A stretch of 64,000 nt of DNA from PFJX01 sp964466195. GTDB lineage: Bacteria > Pseudomonadota > Gammaproteobacteria > Burkholderiales > Thiobacillaceae. The stretch spans positions 1 through 64,000 of the forward strand of contig CAYXMQ010000007.1 of assembly GCA_964466195.1 (NCBI GenBank). The letters are read 5' to 3'. Position numbers and translations under genes: made by a program. Every line of letters begins with the position of its first letter. The first letter of the stretch is position 1. The notes under the pieces were generated by a model. That model was not told the origin of the DNA. It saw only the letters and a list, made by a program, of their open reading frames with translations, and ran no database searches. Shown one piece after another: positions 26,549 through 34,098 of this stretch.

Positions 26549-26821
26549 GTGAACAAATCTGAATTGATCGATGCAATCGCTTTATCCGCCGATATCTCCA
26601 AAGCGGCTGCGGGTCGGGCTCTGGATGGGGCAATGGATGCCGTTAAAACGGCATTGAAACAAGGCGAAATGGTTACGTTGGTAGGTTTTGGGTCGTTCTA
26701 TGTCGGCAAACGCGCAGCGCGTGCCGGACGTAATCCGCGCACTGGCGCAGAGATCAAGATCAAAGCTGCCAAAGTTCCCAAGTTCCGCCCTGGCAAAGGT
26801 TTGCGAGATTCATTGAAGTAG
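26549..26821 (+). CDS. hupB: DNA-binding protein HU-beta
   Basis: A 90-residue nucleoid protein that bends and compacts DNA. The fold is clear: MNKSELIDAIALSADISKAAA at the N-terminus, then VTLVGFGSFYVGKRAARAGRNPRTG containing the DNA-binding arm, and the C-terminal FRPGKGLRDSLK. I chose the GTG at 26549 rather than an upstream ATG because the purine tract AAAGGGGGG (26535-26543) sits 5 bp before it and the product then has the exact HU length. tRNA-Val begins only 8 bp after the stop. Confidence 0.96.
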   Translation: MNKSELIDAIALSADISKAAAGRALDGAMDAVKTALKQGEMVTLVGFGSFYVGKRAARAGRNPRTGAEIKIKAAKVPKFRPGKGLRDSLK

Positions 26822-26829
26822 CTAATTAG

Positions 26830-26905
26830 GGGTGCTTAGCTCAGTTGGTAGAGCGTCTGCCTTACACGCAGAATGTCAGCGGTTCGAGCCCGTTAGCACC
26901 CACCA
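26830..26905 (+). tRNA. tRNA-Val(UAC)
   Basis: A 76-nt tRNA with encoded CCA. Acceptor arms GGGTGCT and AGCACCC pair. The anticodon arm TCTGC-CTTACAC-GCAGA gives anticodon TAC. D-loop AGCTCAGTTGGTAGAGC and T-loop GGTTCGAGCC are standard. It lies 8 bp after hupB, so it is probably processed from the hupB transcript. Confidence 0.97.
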
Positions 26906-26937
26906 GTTTGTTGTTTTAGAAGTTCATCAAAGTCCAA

Positions 26938-26963
26938 GAAACCCGCCTAGTGCGGGTTTTTTA
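26938..26963 (+). terminator. Intrinsic terminator after tRNA-Val
   Basis: Stem ACCCGC / GCGGGT (26941-26946 and 26952-26957) with a 5-nt loop, followed by a run of T. It ends the hupB-tRNA-Val transcript. The A-run on the other side lets it act weakly in the opposite direction too. Confidence 0.85.
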
Positions 26964-27292
26964 TTGCTCTTGCCGACTGGGGTTATCTAACGGTTTTCGA
27001 TCTTCGATGCCCGTCGCTTTGGCTTCGAGCTTCGTGGCGGCAGTAGAGATGATGAATTGCTCCTCCTTGCGTACTCCGGCCTGCTGTGTCGTCCCGCACC
27101 CGCAAGGGGCGCGCCGGGTTCGTAAGGCGCTGTATAGCGCCGTCGCCTTCCACTGCCTTGCCGCTCGACTCGAAAATCGCACATTTGGGCACGTCCAACG
27201 GAGGTTTCTGGTTCGAACGATAAGCCTGAACCTGGACTTCACGCTGGCTATGGGGGTGTCGGCGCAAGGACGTCTTCGACGCGGCGGGCGAG
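26964..27292. other. 329-bp region without a convincing gene, containing a dispersed repeat
   Basis: This lies between the tRNA-Val terminator and the 3' end of the HDOD gene. Several short overlapping frames exist on both strands (three staggered ones on the minus strand), none with a recognisable domain, ribosome site or family start, so I do not call a gene. The 31-bp repeat at 27099-27129 plus the GGCGCT-GTAT-AGCGCC hairpin lies in the middle. The rest may be decayed sequence from whatever event placed the mot cluster next to tRNA-Val. Confidence 0.5.
27099..27129 (+). repeat. Dispersed REP-like repeat, copy A
   Basis: It begins CCCGCAAGGGG, has GCCGG in the middle and ends TTCGTAAGGCG. 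An ungapped comparison with the minus strand of 31524-31554 gives 27 of 31 identical. The last GGCG runs into a perfect hairpin GGCGCT-GTAT-AGCGCC (27126-27141), as copy B runs into its own hairpin. A GC-rich head plus hairpin is REP-like. Confidence 0.6.
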
Positions 27293-28810
27293 TCAGGTGG
27301 GCGGCTTGATCTTGCTGAAGCCGCGTGCTGCCTGCACGCACAGCATTTTGAAGTCGGTATAGGTGAGCGGGTCGAGGTTGCATTCGCCTTTGCCGCGATC
27401 GGCGTAGATCAAGCCAATCGGCTTGATGCCGTTATACAGGCTCATGGTGAAGAAATCGCCGCTGCCCAACATGGCTTGCATCTTGGGGCTGATCATCGGC
27501 CAGAGCTTCTGGCGATTGCCTTCGTTCAGCCAGACGCCTTGCATTTTGCCCATCAACTGGCTGAACAGGTCTTTGCTGGCAAGGCTGAATTCAAAATGGC
27601 GCAGCGGGTCATCGGCCGCGATGCCGAGGGAGAAGCGCGATTTCACGCGGCTTCCATCCGGCACGATCATGGCGAAGATGATGCGCGAAAGGCCCAGGCC
27701 GGAATGCAATCCCTTCAGGATGATGGCGGACATCTGGTTGAGGGTCAGCGTGCCGTCCAGATGCGTTTCGATGCCTTTCAATGCGTCGCGGAATACATCC
27801 CTGTCCGGCATCGGGCAGCTGTCGTGCTTCGCTTCGTCTTTCACCACTGGCGCTTGTGCGGCACGAGCCACCTGCATGGCTTGCGTGGCGGGCGCCGTCT
27901 GGGCAGCCGGCTGCGCAGCGGGTTCCTCGTCATCGTCTTCCGGCGGCCACGGGCCGGGGAGCATCGGCCCCCAGGTTGCAGCCGGCGGCGTATCCAGCCA
28001 GTCGCAATGGCGGGCGACGCGGGCCGCGTTGGCATGCGCCGTCGCGATGATGCTGTCCAGCGCGGTATTTTCCACGCCGGCCAGTGCGTTGTACGAGTCC
28101 ATCAACGCGACGTCCCACCAGCCGCTATCGCTGCGCTGGGCCATATCGAGACAGGCGGCGAGGATGGTCTGCCGCGGGCGTTCGGCATGCAGCGGACCCA
28201 GCAGATCGAGCGTCAGCGCGGGAATGTTCCAGTTTGCCAACACAGCCGGACGCAGGCTGGCCAGTGTGTCGCCCAGCACGGCGGTTTCCGCTTCGGCGGC
28301 GGACAGGCGACGGCGCTGACGTTGCAGGGCGACGGCTTGCTCGGGCATGCGCAACCAGAGCAGGAACTCGGGGGCGTAATGGAGCAGGGCGGCGACCTGG
28401 ACTTCTTCCGCCCGAATGTCGCTATGCAGCACGGCGAAGTCTCGCGCCTGCCAGGCGGCGTGCTGGGCGCGACGGGTCAGCGTGTGCAGCGCCGCAAGCG
28501 CGCGTGGGTTGCGGCCTGTCGGGCTTTCTTCCAGGATGGGCAGGAGGCGCGCGCTATCGAGAAAGGCGCCGATGCCTTGCATCATCAAGGCGTGCTCGAC
28601 CGTAGTGACCTCGGTGTCTGAGCGCTTGCTCACCCGCTTATTGATGGTGTGCAGGATGGAGAGCGTAGCCAGGGGGTCGGACAGGATTTCGTTGGCGACT
28701 TCTCGCGCTGTGACCTGTTCGCGACGGCGACCGAAGGTGGCAAGAGTGGCATGGGTGCGGCGAAAGATCGGCAGTTCGTCCGGTTGCAGCCGTTCCAGAC
28801 TTGCAGTCAT
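27293..28810 (-). CDS. HDOD-domain signalling protein
   Basis: A 505-residue cytoplasmic protein. An HDOD region spans about residues 15-240 (DELPIFRRTHATLATFGRR, then EILSDPLATLSILHTINKR, then MMQGIGAFLDSARLLPIL). An acidic, Ala/Gln/Pro-rich linker follows (about 270-325). The C-terminal domain looks GAF-like (IETHLDGTLTLNQMSAIILK to IGLIYADRGKG). Proteins of this layout occur in signalling, often near motility or c-di-GMP genes; the exact role is unknown. The ATG overlaps the methyltransferase stop by one base (TGATG), placing it last in the motA-motB-methyltransferase run. A GTG at 28813 is an alternative start. Confidence 0.82.
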   Translation of the reverse strand: MTASLERLQPDELPIFRRTHATLATFGRRREQVTAREVANEILSDPLATLSILHTINKRVSKRSDTEVTTVEHALMMQGIGAFLDSARLLPILEESPTGRNPRALAALHTLTRRAQHAAWQARDFAVLHSDIRAEEVQVAALLHYAPEFLLWLRMPEQAVALQRQRRRLSAAEAETAVLGDTLASLRPAVLANWNIPALTLDLLGPLHAERPRQTILAACLDMAQRSDSGWWDVALMDSYNALAGVENTALDSIIATAHANAARVARHCDWLDTPPAATWGPMLPGPWPPEDDDEEPAAQPAAQTAPATQAMQVARAAQAPVVKDEAKHDSCPMPDRDVFRDALKGIETHLDGTLTLNQMSAIILKGLHSGLGLSRIIFAMIVPDGSRVKSRFSLGIAADDPLRHFEFSLASKDLFSQLMGKMQGVWLNEGNRQKLWPMISPKMQAMLGSGDFFTMSLYNGIKPIGLIYADRGKGECNLDPLTYTDFKMLCVQAARGFSKIKPPT

Positions 28811-29631
28811 CACATCCTCCAGATCAGAAGACGAGCATGGGAGAGGTCGCCGGGTTGGGATATTTCGATAATTTCATCGGCCTCGCATCCGGGAATCGCG
28901 AAGGTATTGCTGATCAGCAGGCTGCCCGGTTTCATTTCGGCGCGGGCTTTTTCCCACAGGCGCGCCATAGGCGCCGGTGAGAGATAGGCGTAAACGATGT
29001 CGTAGGCGCCGAGATCGGCCTCCCACAGGCTGCCCAGGCGGATGTCGGCTGCCGCCCGCATTCTGAGTTTGGCGATCAGCCAGTTCAGCGGCGCGGCTTC
29101 GATGCCGGCCAGATGTGCGTCGATGCGCAGTTTGCGGATGCGCGCCAGCGGCCCGCCAAGACCGCAGCCCAGGTCGATCACGCTGCCGTGAAGCGGCAGG
29201 CGCTGGGCGAGTTCCTCGGCGGCGCGAGGGCTGGACAGATAAAGGGGAACCCGGGTGCGCACCGCGCCGATCGAGGTCACCACCAGAAGCAGAAAAAGGG
29301 CGAGGTACCAGTTCGGATCGAAGCTGGCGGTCCGGCTCTGCAGATAAAGCGTCAGTCCCAGCAGCGGCAAAAAAAACAGATTGATGTAACGCCACCAGAG
29401 GGGCAACTGCCAGCGCCAGGCCAGCAGCGCAGCACTGATCGAAACGAGGCTGATTAAAACCGCGAGCGGCAGCTCGCCGCCCGCGGTTAAGAGCGCCGCC
29501 GCCAACATGAAGCCGGGCAGATGCGCAAGCAAGGCAGCCAGAGCAGGCGGCAGACGCGAGATCAAGGCCGGCACAGCGAAGTAGGCTTTGCCCGAGACGG
29601 AAGCCGACGCCATGGCATCAGTGTTTGACAT
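28810..29631 (-). CDS. Membrane-anchored class I SAM-dependent methyltransferase
   Basis: 273 residues. The first half holds several hydrophobic segments (about residues 38-60, 60-85 and 105-125, e.g. LAVLISLVSISAALLAW and YLALFLLLVVTSIGAV). The C-terminal half is a Rossmann methyltransferase with motif I VIDLGCGLGGPLARI near residues 150-164, followed by LAGIEAAPLNWLIAK. The substrate is unknown. The start is supported by GGAG 8 bp upstream. It overlaps motB by 14 bp and HDOD by one base, so it is translated with the stator genes, an unusual association. Confidence 0.8.
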   Translation of the reverse strand: MSNTDAMASASVSGKAYFAVPALISRLPPALAALLAHLPGFMLAAALLTAGGELPLAVLISLVSISAALLAWRWQLPLWWRYINLFFLPLLGLTLYLQSRTASFDPNWYLALFLLLVVTSIGAVRTRVPLYLSSPRAAEELAQRLPLHGSVIDLGCGLGGPLARIRKLRIDAHLAGIEAAPLNWLIAKLRMRAAADIRLGSLWEADLGAYDIVYAYLSPAPMARLWEKARAEMKPGSLLISNTFAIPGCEADEIIEISQPGDLSHARLLIWRM

Positions 29632-30538
29632 CCAGTTTCTCCGCCACCTCCTGTGCCGTCGTGGCTTCGATTTGGCGCGACTCCTTGGTAATGGCCTCCT
29701 CGGCTTTCTTGTTCATGACGATGATGGAAATGCGTCGGTTGACGGGTGAGTTGGGATCGTCCTTGTCGAGAGGCAGGGCGGACCCGAGTCCGACCACGCG
29801 CAGTACCTTGCCGTCTTCCAGTCCGCCCATCACCAGTTCACGCCGGGACGCATTGGCCCGGTCGGCGGAGAGTTCCCAGTTGCTGTAGCCGGCATCGCCA
29901 CCCGCATAGGCGACCGCGTCAGTGTGACCGGAAAGGCTGATACGGTTGGGTAGTTCGTTCAGGGTTTTGCCGATTTCGCGCAGGATGTCGCGGGTGTAGG
30001 GCTTCATGACTGCGCCGCCGGAGTCGAACATAGGCCGATTCTTGTCATCGACGATCTGGATGCGCAGGCCTTCGCTGGTGATGTCGATCTTCAGTTGCTT
30101 TTTGAACTGCTGCAGTTTGGGGTTGTTGGCTACAGCCTTGTCCAGCTTGTCCTTGATCTCTTTCAGGCGTTGCGCCTCTTCCTGGTCTTTCTTGATGCGG
30201 CTGGCATCGAGGTTAATGGCTCTTGTGCTGTCCACGTCGCCGCGCTTGACCTGGCCGTCGCTGCGCGTCAGATCGGTGCCGCCGCCTTTGACGATGCTGG
30301 AGGAATCGCCGGAACCTTCTCCGCCGGCAAGTGCGACTTTCAGCGGCGTCTGAAAATACTGCGAGATGCCCGCCAGTTTGGCTTTGGAGGTGGAGCCCAA
30401 CAGCCACATGAGCAGGAAGAACGCCATCATCGCGGTCACGAAGTCGGCGTAGGCGATTTTCCATGCACCGCCGCCGTGCCCGCCGGCTGCCTTCTTGATG
30501 CGCTTGATGACGATGGGTCTTTGGGAGTCGTCTGCCAT
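29618..30538 (-). CDS. motB: Flagellar motor stator protein MotB
   Basis: 306 residues. The single membrane helix contains the proton-binding Asp32 (AYADFVTAMMAFFLLMW), at the same position as in E. coli. A plug and linker region follow. A C-terminal OmpA-like peptidoglycan-binding domain starts near residue 160 (ISLSGHTDAVAYAGG, then NWELSADRANASRRELV). Asp32 indicates a proton-driven stator. A Gly-rich HGGGAWKIAYADF entry is typical. It lies 35 bp after motA. Confidence 0.96.
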   Translation of the reverse strand: MADDSQRPIVIKRIKKAAGGHGGGAWKIAYADFVTAMMAFFLLMWLLGSTSKAKLAGISQYFQTPLKVALAGGEGSGDSSSIVKGGGTDLTRSDGQVKRGDVDSTRAINLDASRIKKDQEEAQRLKEIKDKLDKAVANNPKLQQFKKQLKIDITSEGLRIQIVDDKNRPMFDSGGAVMKPYTRDILREIGKTLNELPNRISLSGHTDAVAYAGGDAGYSNWELSADRANASRRELVMGGLEDGKVLRVVGLGSALPLDKDDPNSPVNRRISIIVMNKKAEEAITKESRQIEATTAQEVAEKLDVKH

Positions 30539-30573
30539 TTCTACTCTCCGCTTAGTCCAGTTCGCTCATGCGC

Positions 30574-31434
30574 TTACTTGCCTTTGCGACTCTTGATGTC
30601 TTCTTCCATTTCAAGGAAGGACGGACGTTCGGTCGAGAACAGCACCTTGCGGCCGAATTCGACGCAGGTCTGCGGAGCAAAGCCGTTGAGCGAGGCGAGC
30701 AGCACCACTTTCACGACTTGATAGCCCTTGCCGGCTTCGTTGGCTTTTTGCTCCAGCACCGCGACCAGCGGCGCGAAGAAGCCGTAGGAAATCAGGATGC
30801 CCAGGAAGGTGCCGACCAGCGCGTGGCCGATCAGAATGCCGAGTTCGTTGGGCGGCAAATGCAGCGATTCCATGGTATGCACCACACCCATGACCGCGGC
30901 GATGATACCGAACGCCGGCGTGGCATCGGCGAGCTTGGACATCGTATGCGAGGGGTGCATCTCTTCGTGATGATGGGTTTCCAGTTCGTTGTCCATCAGG
31001 TTCTCGATTTCCATCGCGCCCAGATTGCCGCCGACCATCATGCGCAGGTAATCGGTCATGAAATCGACCAGATGGTGATCGGAGGTGATATTCGGGTATT
31101 TCCCGAAAATCACGCTTTTCTCGGGCTCCTCGACATCGGCTTCGAGCGACATGAGTCCGTCTTTGCGGGCTTTGGCCAACAGTTCGAACAACAAGCCCAG
31201 CAGCTCCATGTAGTATTTTTTGTCGAATTTGGAACCTTTGAAGGAAGCGGCCAGGGCGCCCAGGGTGTGTTTGATGCCGTGCAAGGAGTTGGCGGCCACG
31301 AAAGCGCCGATCGCACCGCCGGCGATCATCAAGACCTCCAGTGGTTGCCATAAACCGCCCAGGTGGCCGCCGGCCAGCACGTAGCCGCCGAAAATGCTGC
31401 CTAGAACGATGACATAACCAATGACGATGAACAT
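30574..31434 (-). CDS. motA: Flagellar motor stator protein MotA
   Basis: 286 residues with four membrane segments. The charged residues that contact FliG are present at the E. coli positions: Arg90 and Glu98 in AKARKDGLMSLEAD, with Pro173 in ATPAFGIIAAVMG. I chose the ATG at 31434 because it gives the family N-terminus MFIVIGYVIVLGSIFGGYVL and has GGAGAG about 8 bp upstream. Longer forms reach into rnhB. The start is 2 bp after the rnhB stop. No flhDC or chemotaxis genes are adjacent. Confidence 0.96.
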   Translation of the reverse strand: MFIVIGYVIVLGSIFGGYVLAGGHLGGLWQPLEVLMIAGGAIGAFVAANSLHGIKHTLGALAASFKGSKFDKKYYMELLGLLFELLAKARKDGLMSLEADVEEPEKSVIFGKYPNITSDHHLVDFMTDYLRMMVGGNLGAMEIENLMDNELETHHHEEMHPSHTMSKLADATPAFGIIAAVMGVVHTMESLHLPPNELGILIGHALVGTFLGILISYGFFAPLVAVLEQKANEAGKGYQVVKVVLLASLNGFAPQTCVEFGRKVLFSTERPSFLEMEEDIKSRKGK

Positions 31435-31436
31435 GC

Positions 31437-32144
31437 TCAGGCTCTCCAATCCGCGTTGATTTTTTCAGGATGCTGGATCCCCGCGAGGGGCGTGCCGGAG
31501 AGCGAAGTCGTTGGCGGCTCTGCCGCCTTACGAATCCGGCCTCCCCCTTGCGGGGATTCGTCAGCGCTGCAGCGCAAACGACTCCGCTGTACCGGCCCGA
31601 AGTGCTTGCGATGTACCGGGCAGGGGCCGAAGGTTTCCAAAGCGGCCAGATGCGCCGCGGTAGGGTAACCGGAATGTCGTTCGAAGCCGTACATGGGATA
31701 GATTTCGGCCAGCTGCCGCATTTCTTGATCTCTTTCCGTCTTGGCCAGGATTGAAGCGGCTGAAATACAGGCTTCGCTGTCGTCGCCCTTCACGATGGCG
31801 CGGGCGGGGATCGGCAGTTTCGGACAGCGGTTGCCGTCGATCAAGGCCAATTCCGCGGCCGGAGCCAGTCCGAGTATGGCGCGCTGCATGGCCAGCAGGC
31901 TGGCATGCAGAATGTTGAGTTGCTCGATTTCCTCCACGCTGGCCGAGGCTACCGCCCAGGCCAGGGCATGCGTCCTGATCTCGCCGGCCAGCCGTTCACG
32001 ATGGCGTGCGGACAGTTTCTTCGAGTCCCTTAAGCCGGGTATGGGGCGGGCCGGGTCGAGGATCACGGCGGCGGCATAGACCGCACCCGCGAGCGGCCCG
32101 CGCCCGGCTTCGTCGACGCCGCAGATCAGGCCTTCAAATGGCAT
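31437..32144 (-). CDS. rnhB: Ribonuclease HII with a repeat-derived C-terminal extension
   Basis: This enzyme removes RNA from RNA-DNA hybrids and misincorporated ribonucleotides. Core signatures: GVDEAGRGPLAGAVYAAAVI (residues 9-28, catalytic Asp and Glu), DSKKLSARHRE, IDGNRCP, and GPCPVHRKHFGPV near 170-183, where the family normally ends. Here the frame continues about 45 residues through the inverted repeat at 31479-31555, giving 235 residues instead of about 190-200. The tail (SPQGGGRIRKAAEPP...) has no homology I recognise. It overlaps lpxB by 11 bp. Confidence 0.93.
   Translation of the reverse strand: MPFEGLICGVDEAGRGPLAGAVYAAAVILDPARPIPGLRDSKKLSARHRERLAGEIRTHALAWAVASASVEEIEQLNILHASLLAMQRAILGLAPAAELALIDGNRCPKLPIPARAIVKGDDSEACISAASILAKTERDQEMRQLAEIYPMYGFERHSGYPTAAHLAALETFGPCPVHRKHFGPVQRSRLRCSADESPQGGGRIRKAAEPPTTSLSGTPLAGIQHPEKINADWRA
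31479..31555. repeat. Inverted pair of REP-like repeats (copies B and C) inside the rnhB 3' end
   Basis: The left arm begins CCCCGCGAGGGGCGTGCCGG (31479-31498). The right arm, on the minus strand, begins CCCCGCAAGGGG (31544-31555). Both meet at the perfect hairpin GGCGGC-TCT-GCCGCC (31513-31527). The right arm at 31524-31554 matches copy A at 27099-27129 in 27 of 31 positions. Two inverted half-elements around a central palindrome are a REPIN-type structure. A further palindrome GCGCTGCAGCGC lies at 31564-31575. Confidence 0.65.
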
Positions 32145-33303
32145 GCTGGCCGCCCGTCAGAAAGGGCTGCAAGGCATGGCTGATAAGTGCCGGGGTGTTG
32201 CGCTTGAGGCGGGCGCGCTGCTGTCTGAAGGATTCAATCTGGTGGTCTCGGGCATCTTGAGTAGTCAACAAATGGTCCAGCGCCTGAGCCAGCGCTGCGG
32301 GAGTGGCCTGATTCTGGATGATCTCCGGCACGATGTCTGCCCCCGCGAGAATATTGGGCAGGCCGATCCATGGCTGCAAGGCCTGGCGGCGCATGATTTG
32401 CCAGGTCAGCCAGGGCACCTTGTAGGTGATGACGTGCGGACATTCCAGCAGCAGCGCTTCCAGCGTCGCGGTGCCGGACGCGATCAGCGCGGCATCGGCG
32501 GCCTGCAGGGCGTCGTGTGCGTGGCCGTAGAGTATGCGGATCGGCAACTCGTGCGCGTCGGCTTCATGCAGGCTGCGCTCGAAAGCCTGGCGCGTCTCGC
32601 GGCTCACCAGCGGGATCAGAAAACGCGTATGCGGGCGCGTCGCAGCCAGGCCTTTTGCGGCCTCGATGAACAGTTTCGCCAGCGCGTTCAATTCGCCGAG
32701 CCGGCTGCCCGGCATCAACACCACGTATTCGCCGGCGGGTTGCAGGCCGAGGCGTTCACGCGCGGTCTTGCGATTCGGCTCCGGCAGGGCATGCGCCAGC
32801 GGATGTCCGACGTAGGTCGCCGGAATGCCGGCCTGGCGGTAGATATCTTCCTCGAACGGGAAAATCAACAGCGCATGCGAGACGGCACGGCGTACCTTGT
32901 TGATGCGTTGCGGACGCCATGCCCAGACCGAGGGGCTGACAAAATGTACGCAGGGTATGCCGGCGCGCTTCAACGTCCGTTCCAGTGCAAGATTGAAGTC
33001 GGGTGCATCGACGCCGATGAACAGGCTGGGTCTGGCTTGCAGCAGACGCCGTTTCAACGCCCGCCGGATGGCCAGGATCTTGTTCAGGCTGCCGAGCGCT
33101 TCAACGTAGCCGCGCACCGACAAGGCTTGCATGGGGAAAAGCGATTTCGCTCCCAAGGCCTGCATCTTGGGCCCGGCAATGCCAAAAAACTCGACCTCCG
33201 GTTGCGCCGTTTTCAGCGCCCCGATCAGCAGACTGCCAAGCAGGTCGCCGGAGGCTTCGCCCGCAACGATGCCAACCTGAACGGAAGATTGCGTTAGGTT
33301 CAT
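32134..33303 (-). CDS. lpxB: Lipid-A-disaccharide synthase
   Basis: A glycosyltransferase joining UDP-2,3-diacylglucosamine and lipid X to the lipid A disaccharide at the inner membrane. The 389-residue protein carries the LpxB segments GIVAGEASGDLLGSLLI, IGVDAPDFNLALE, PSVWAWRPQRINKV, and FPFEEDIYRQAGIPATYVGHPL. The SIASGTATLEALL-type motif reads ALIASGTATLEALLLE. It follows lpxA by 13 bp and overlaps rnhB, the standard lpxA-lpxB-rnhB order. Confidence 0.97.
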   Translation of the reverse strand: MNLTQSSVQVGIVAGEASGDLLGSLLIGALKTAQPEVEFFGIAGPKMQALGAKSLFPMQALSVRGYVEALGSLNKILAIRRALKRRLLQARPSLFIGVDAPDFNLALERTLKRAGIPCVHFVSPSVWAWRPQRINKVRRAVSHALLIFPFEEDIYRQAGIPATYVGHPLAHALPEPNRKTARERLGLQPAGEYVVLMPGSRLGELNALAKLFIEAAKGLAATRPHTRFLIPLVSRETRQAFERSLHEADAHELPIRILYGHAHDALQAADAALIASGTATLEALLLECPHVITYKVPWLTWQIMRRQALQPWIGLPNILAGADIVPEIIQNQATPAALAQALDHLLTTQDARDHQIESFRQQRARLKRNTPALISHALQPFLTGGQHAI

Positions 33304-33316
33304 GTCGAGCCCAAGG

Positions 33317-34093
33317 TCAGCGAATGATGCCGCGACCGGAAGCAGTCAGGAAGTCAGCCAGGGGTTGCAGTTCCGGGTGCAGCGCCGCGTCAGCGGCGAT
33401 GGCGCTTTGTGCGGCGCTCAAGCCGAGGCCGGATTTGTACAGGGTCTTGTAGGCGCGCTTGATGGCGGCCACCGCTTCCGCGCTGTAGCCGCGCCGCTTG
33501 AGTCCTTCCGAATTGATGCCGTGCGGCGCCGCCGGGCTGCCGGCGACCGTGATGTACGGCGGAATGTCCTGGCGGATGACCGAGGCGATGCCGGTAATGA
33601 CATGGGCGCCCACACGGCAGAACTGATGCACGCCGGTGAAACCGCCCAGAATGGCGTAATCCTGCACGCTGACATGGCCGGCCAGCGAAGCATTGTTGGC
33701 GAAGATGCAGTGATCGCCGACGATGCAATCGTGCGCGATATGGACATAAGCCATGATCCAGTTGTCATGGCCGATGCGGGTGACGCCGGCATCCTGGATG
33801 GTGCCGGTGTTGAAGGTGCAAAACTCGCGAATCACGTTGTTGTCGCCGATTTCCAGTCGGGTAGGTTCGCCGGAATACTTCTTGTCCTGCGGCTCTTCGC
33901 CGAGAGAAACGAACTGGAAGATGCGATTGCCGCAGCCGATGCGGGTGTGGCCGGTAATCACCGCATGCGGACCGATCTGGCTGCCGGCGCCGATTTCGAC
34001 ATGCTCTCCGATGATCGAGTACGCGCCGATGCTGACATCGGCGCCCAATTTGGCGTCTGCATGCACCAGGGCGGTGGGGTGGATTGCAGCCAT
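33317..34093 (-). CDS. lpxA: UDP-N-acetylglucosamine acyltransferase
   Basis: First step of lipid A synthesis: transfer of a 3-hydroxyacyl chain from ACP to UDP-GlcNAc. The 258-residue trimeric left-handed beta-helix protein has many hexapeptide repeats (IHPTALVHADAKLGADV, IGAYSIIGEHVEIG), with catalytic His in the segment AYVHIAHDCIVGDHCIFAN (about 117-135). I chose the ATG giving MAAIHPTALV; upstream in-frame sequence is the end of fabZ. It lies 5 bp after fabZ. Confidence 0.97.
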   Translation of the reverse strand: MAAIHPTALVHADAKLGADVSIGAYSIIGEHVEIGAGSQIGPHAVITGHTRIGCGNRIFQFVSLGEEPQDKKYSGEPTRLEIGDNNVIREFCTFNTGTIQDAGVTRIGHDNWIMAYVHIAHDCIVGDHCIFANNASLAGHVSVQDYAILGGFTGVHQFCRVGAHVITGIASVIRQDIPPYITVAGSPAAPHGINSEGLKRRGYSAEAVAAIKRAYKTLYKSGLGLSAAQSAIAADAALHPELQPLADFLTASGRGIIR

Positions 34094-34098
34094 GCGGG

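Noticed and set aside
26881..27215. Possible attachment-site duplication of the tRNA-Val 3' end (GGTTCGA seen again near 27203)
   Set aside because: Only seven bases match, no integrase is present and the rest of the T-arm is not repeated.
26961..27383. Three staggered minus-strand frames next to tRNA-Val
   Set aside because: They occupy different frames over the same bases, have no ribosome site or family match, and include the repeat.
31600..31645. Direct repeat TGTACCGG in the rnhB end
   Set aside because: Both copies lie in conserved RNase HII codons (PVHR and PVQ), so they are explained by the protein sequence and not by a target-site duplication.
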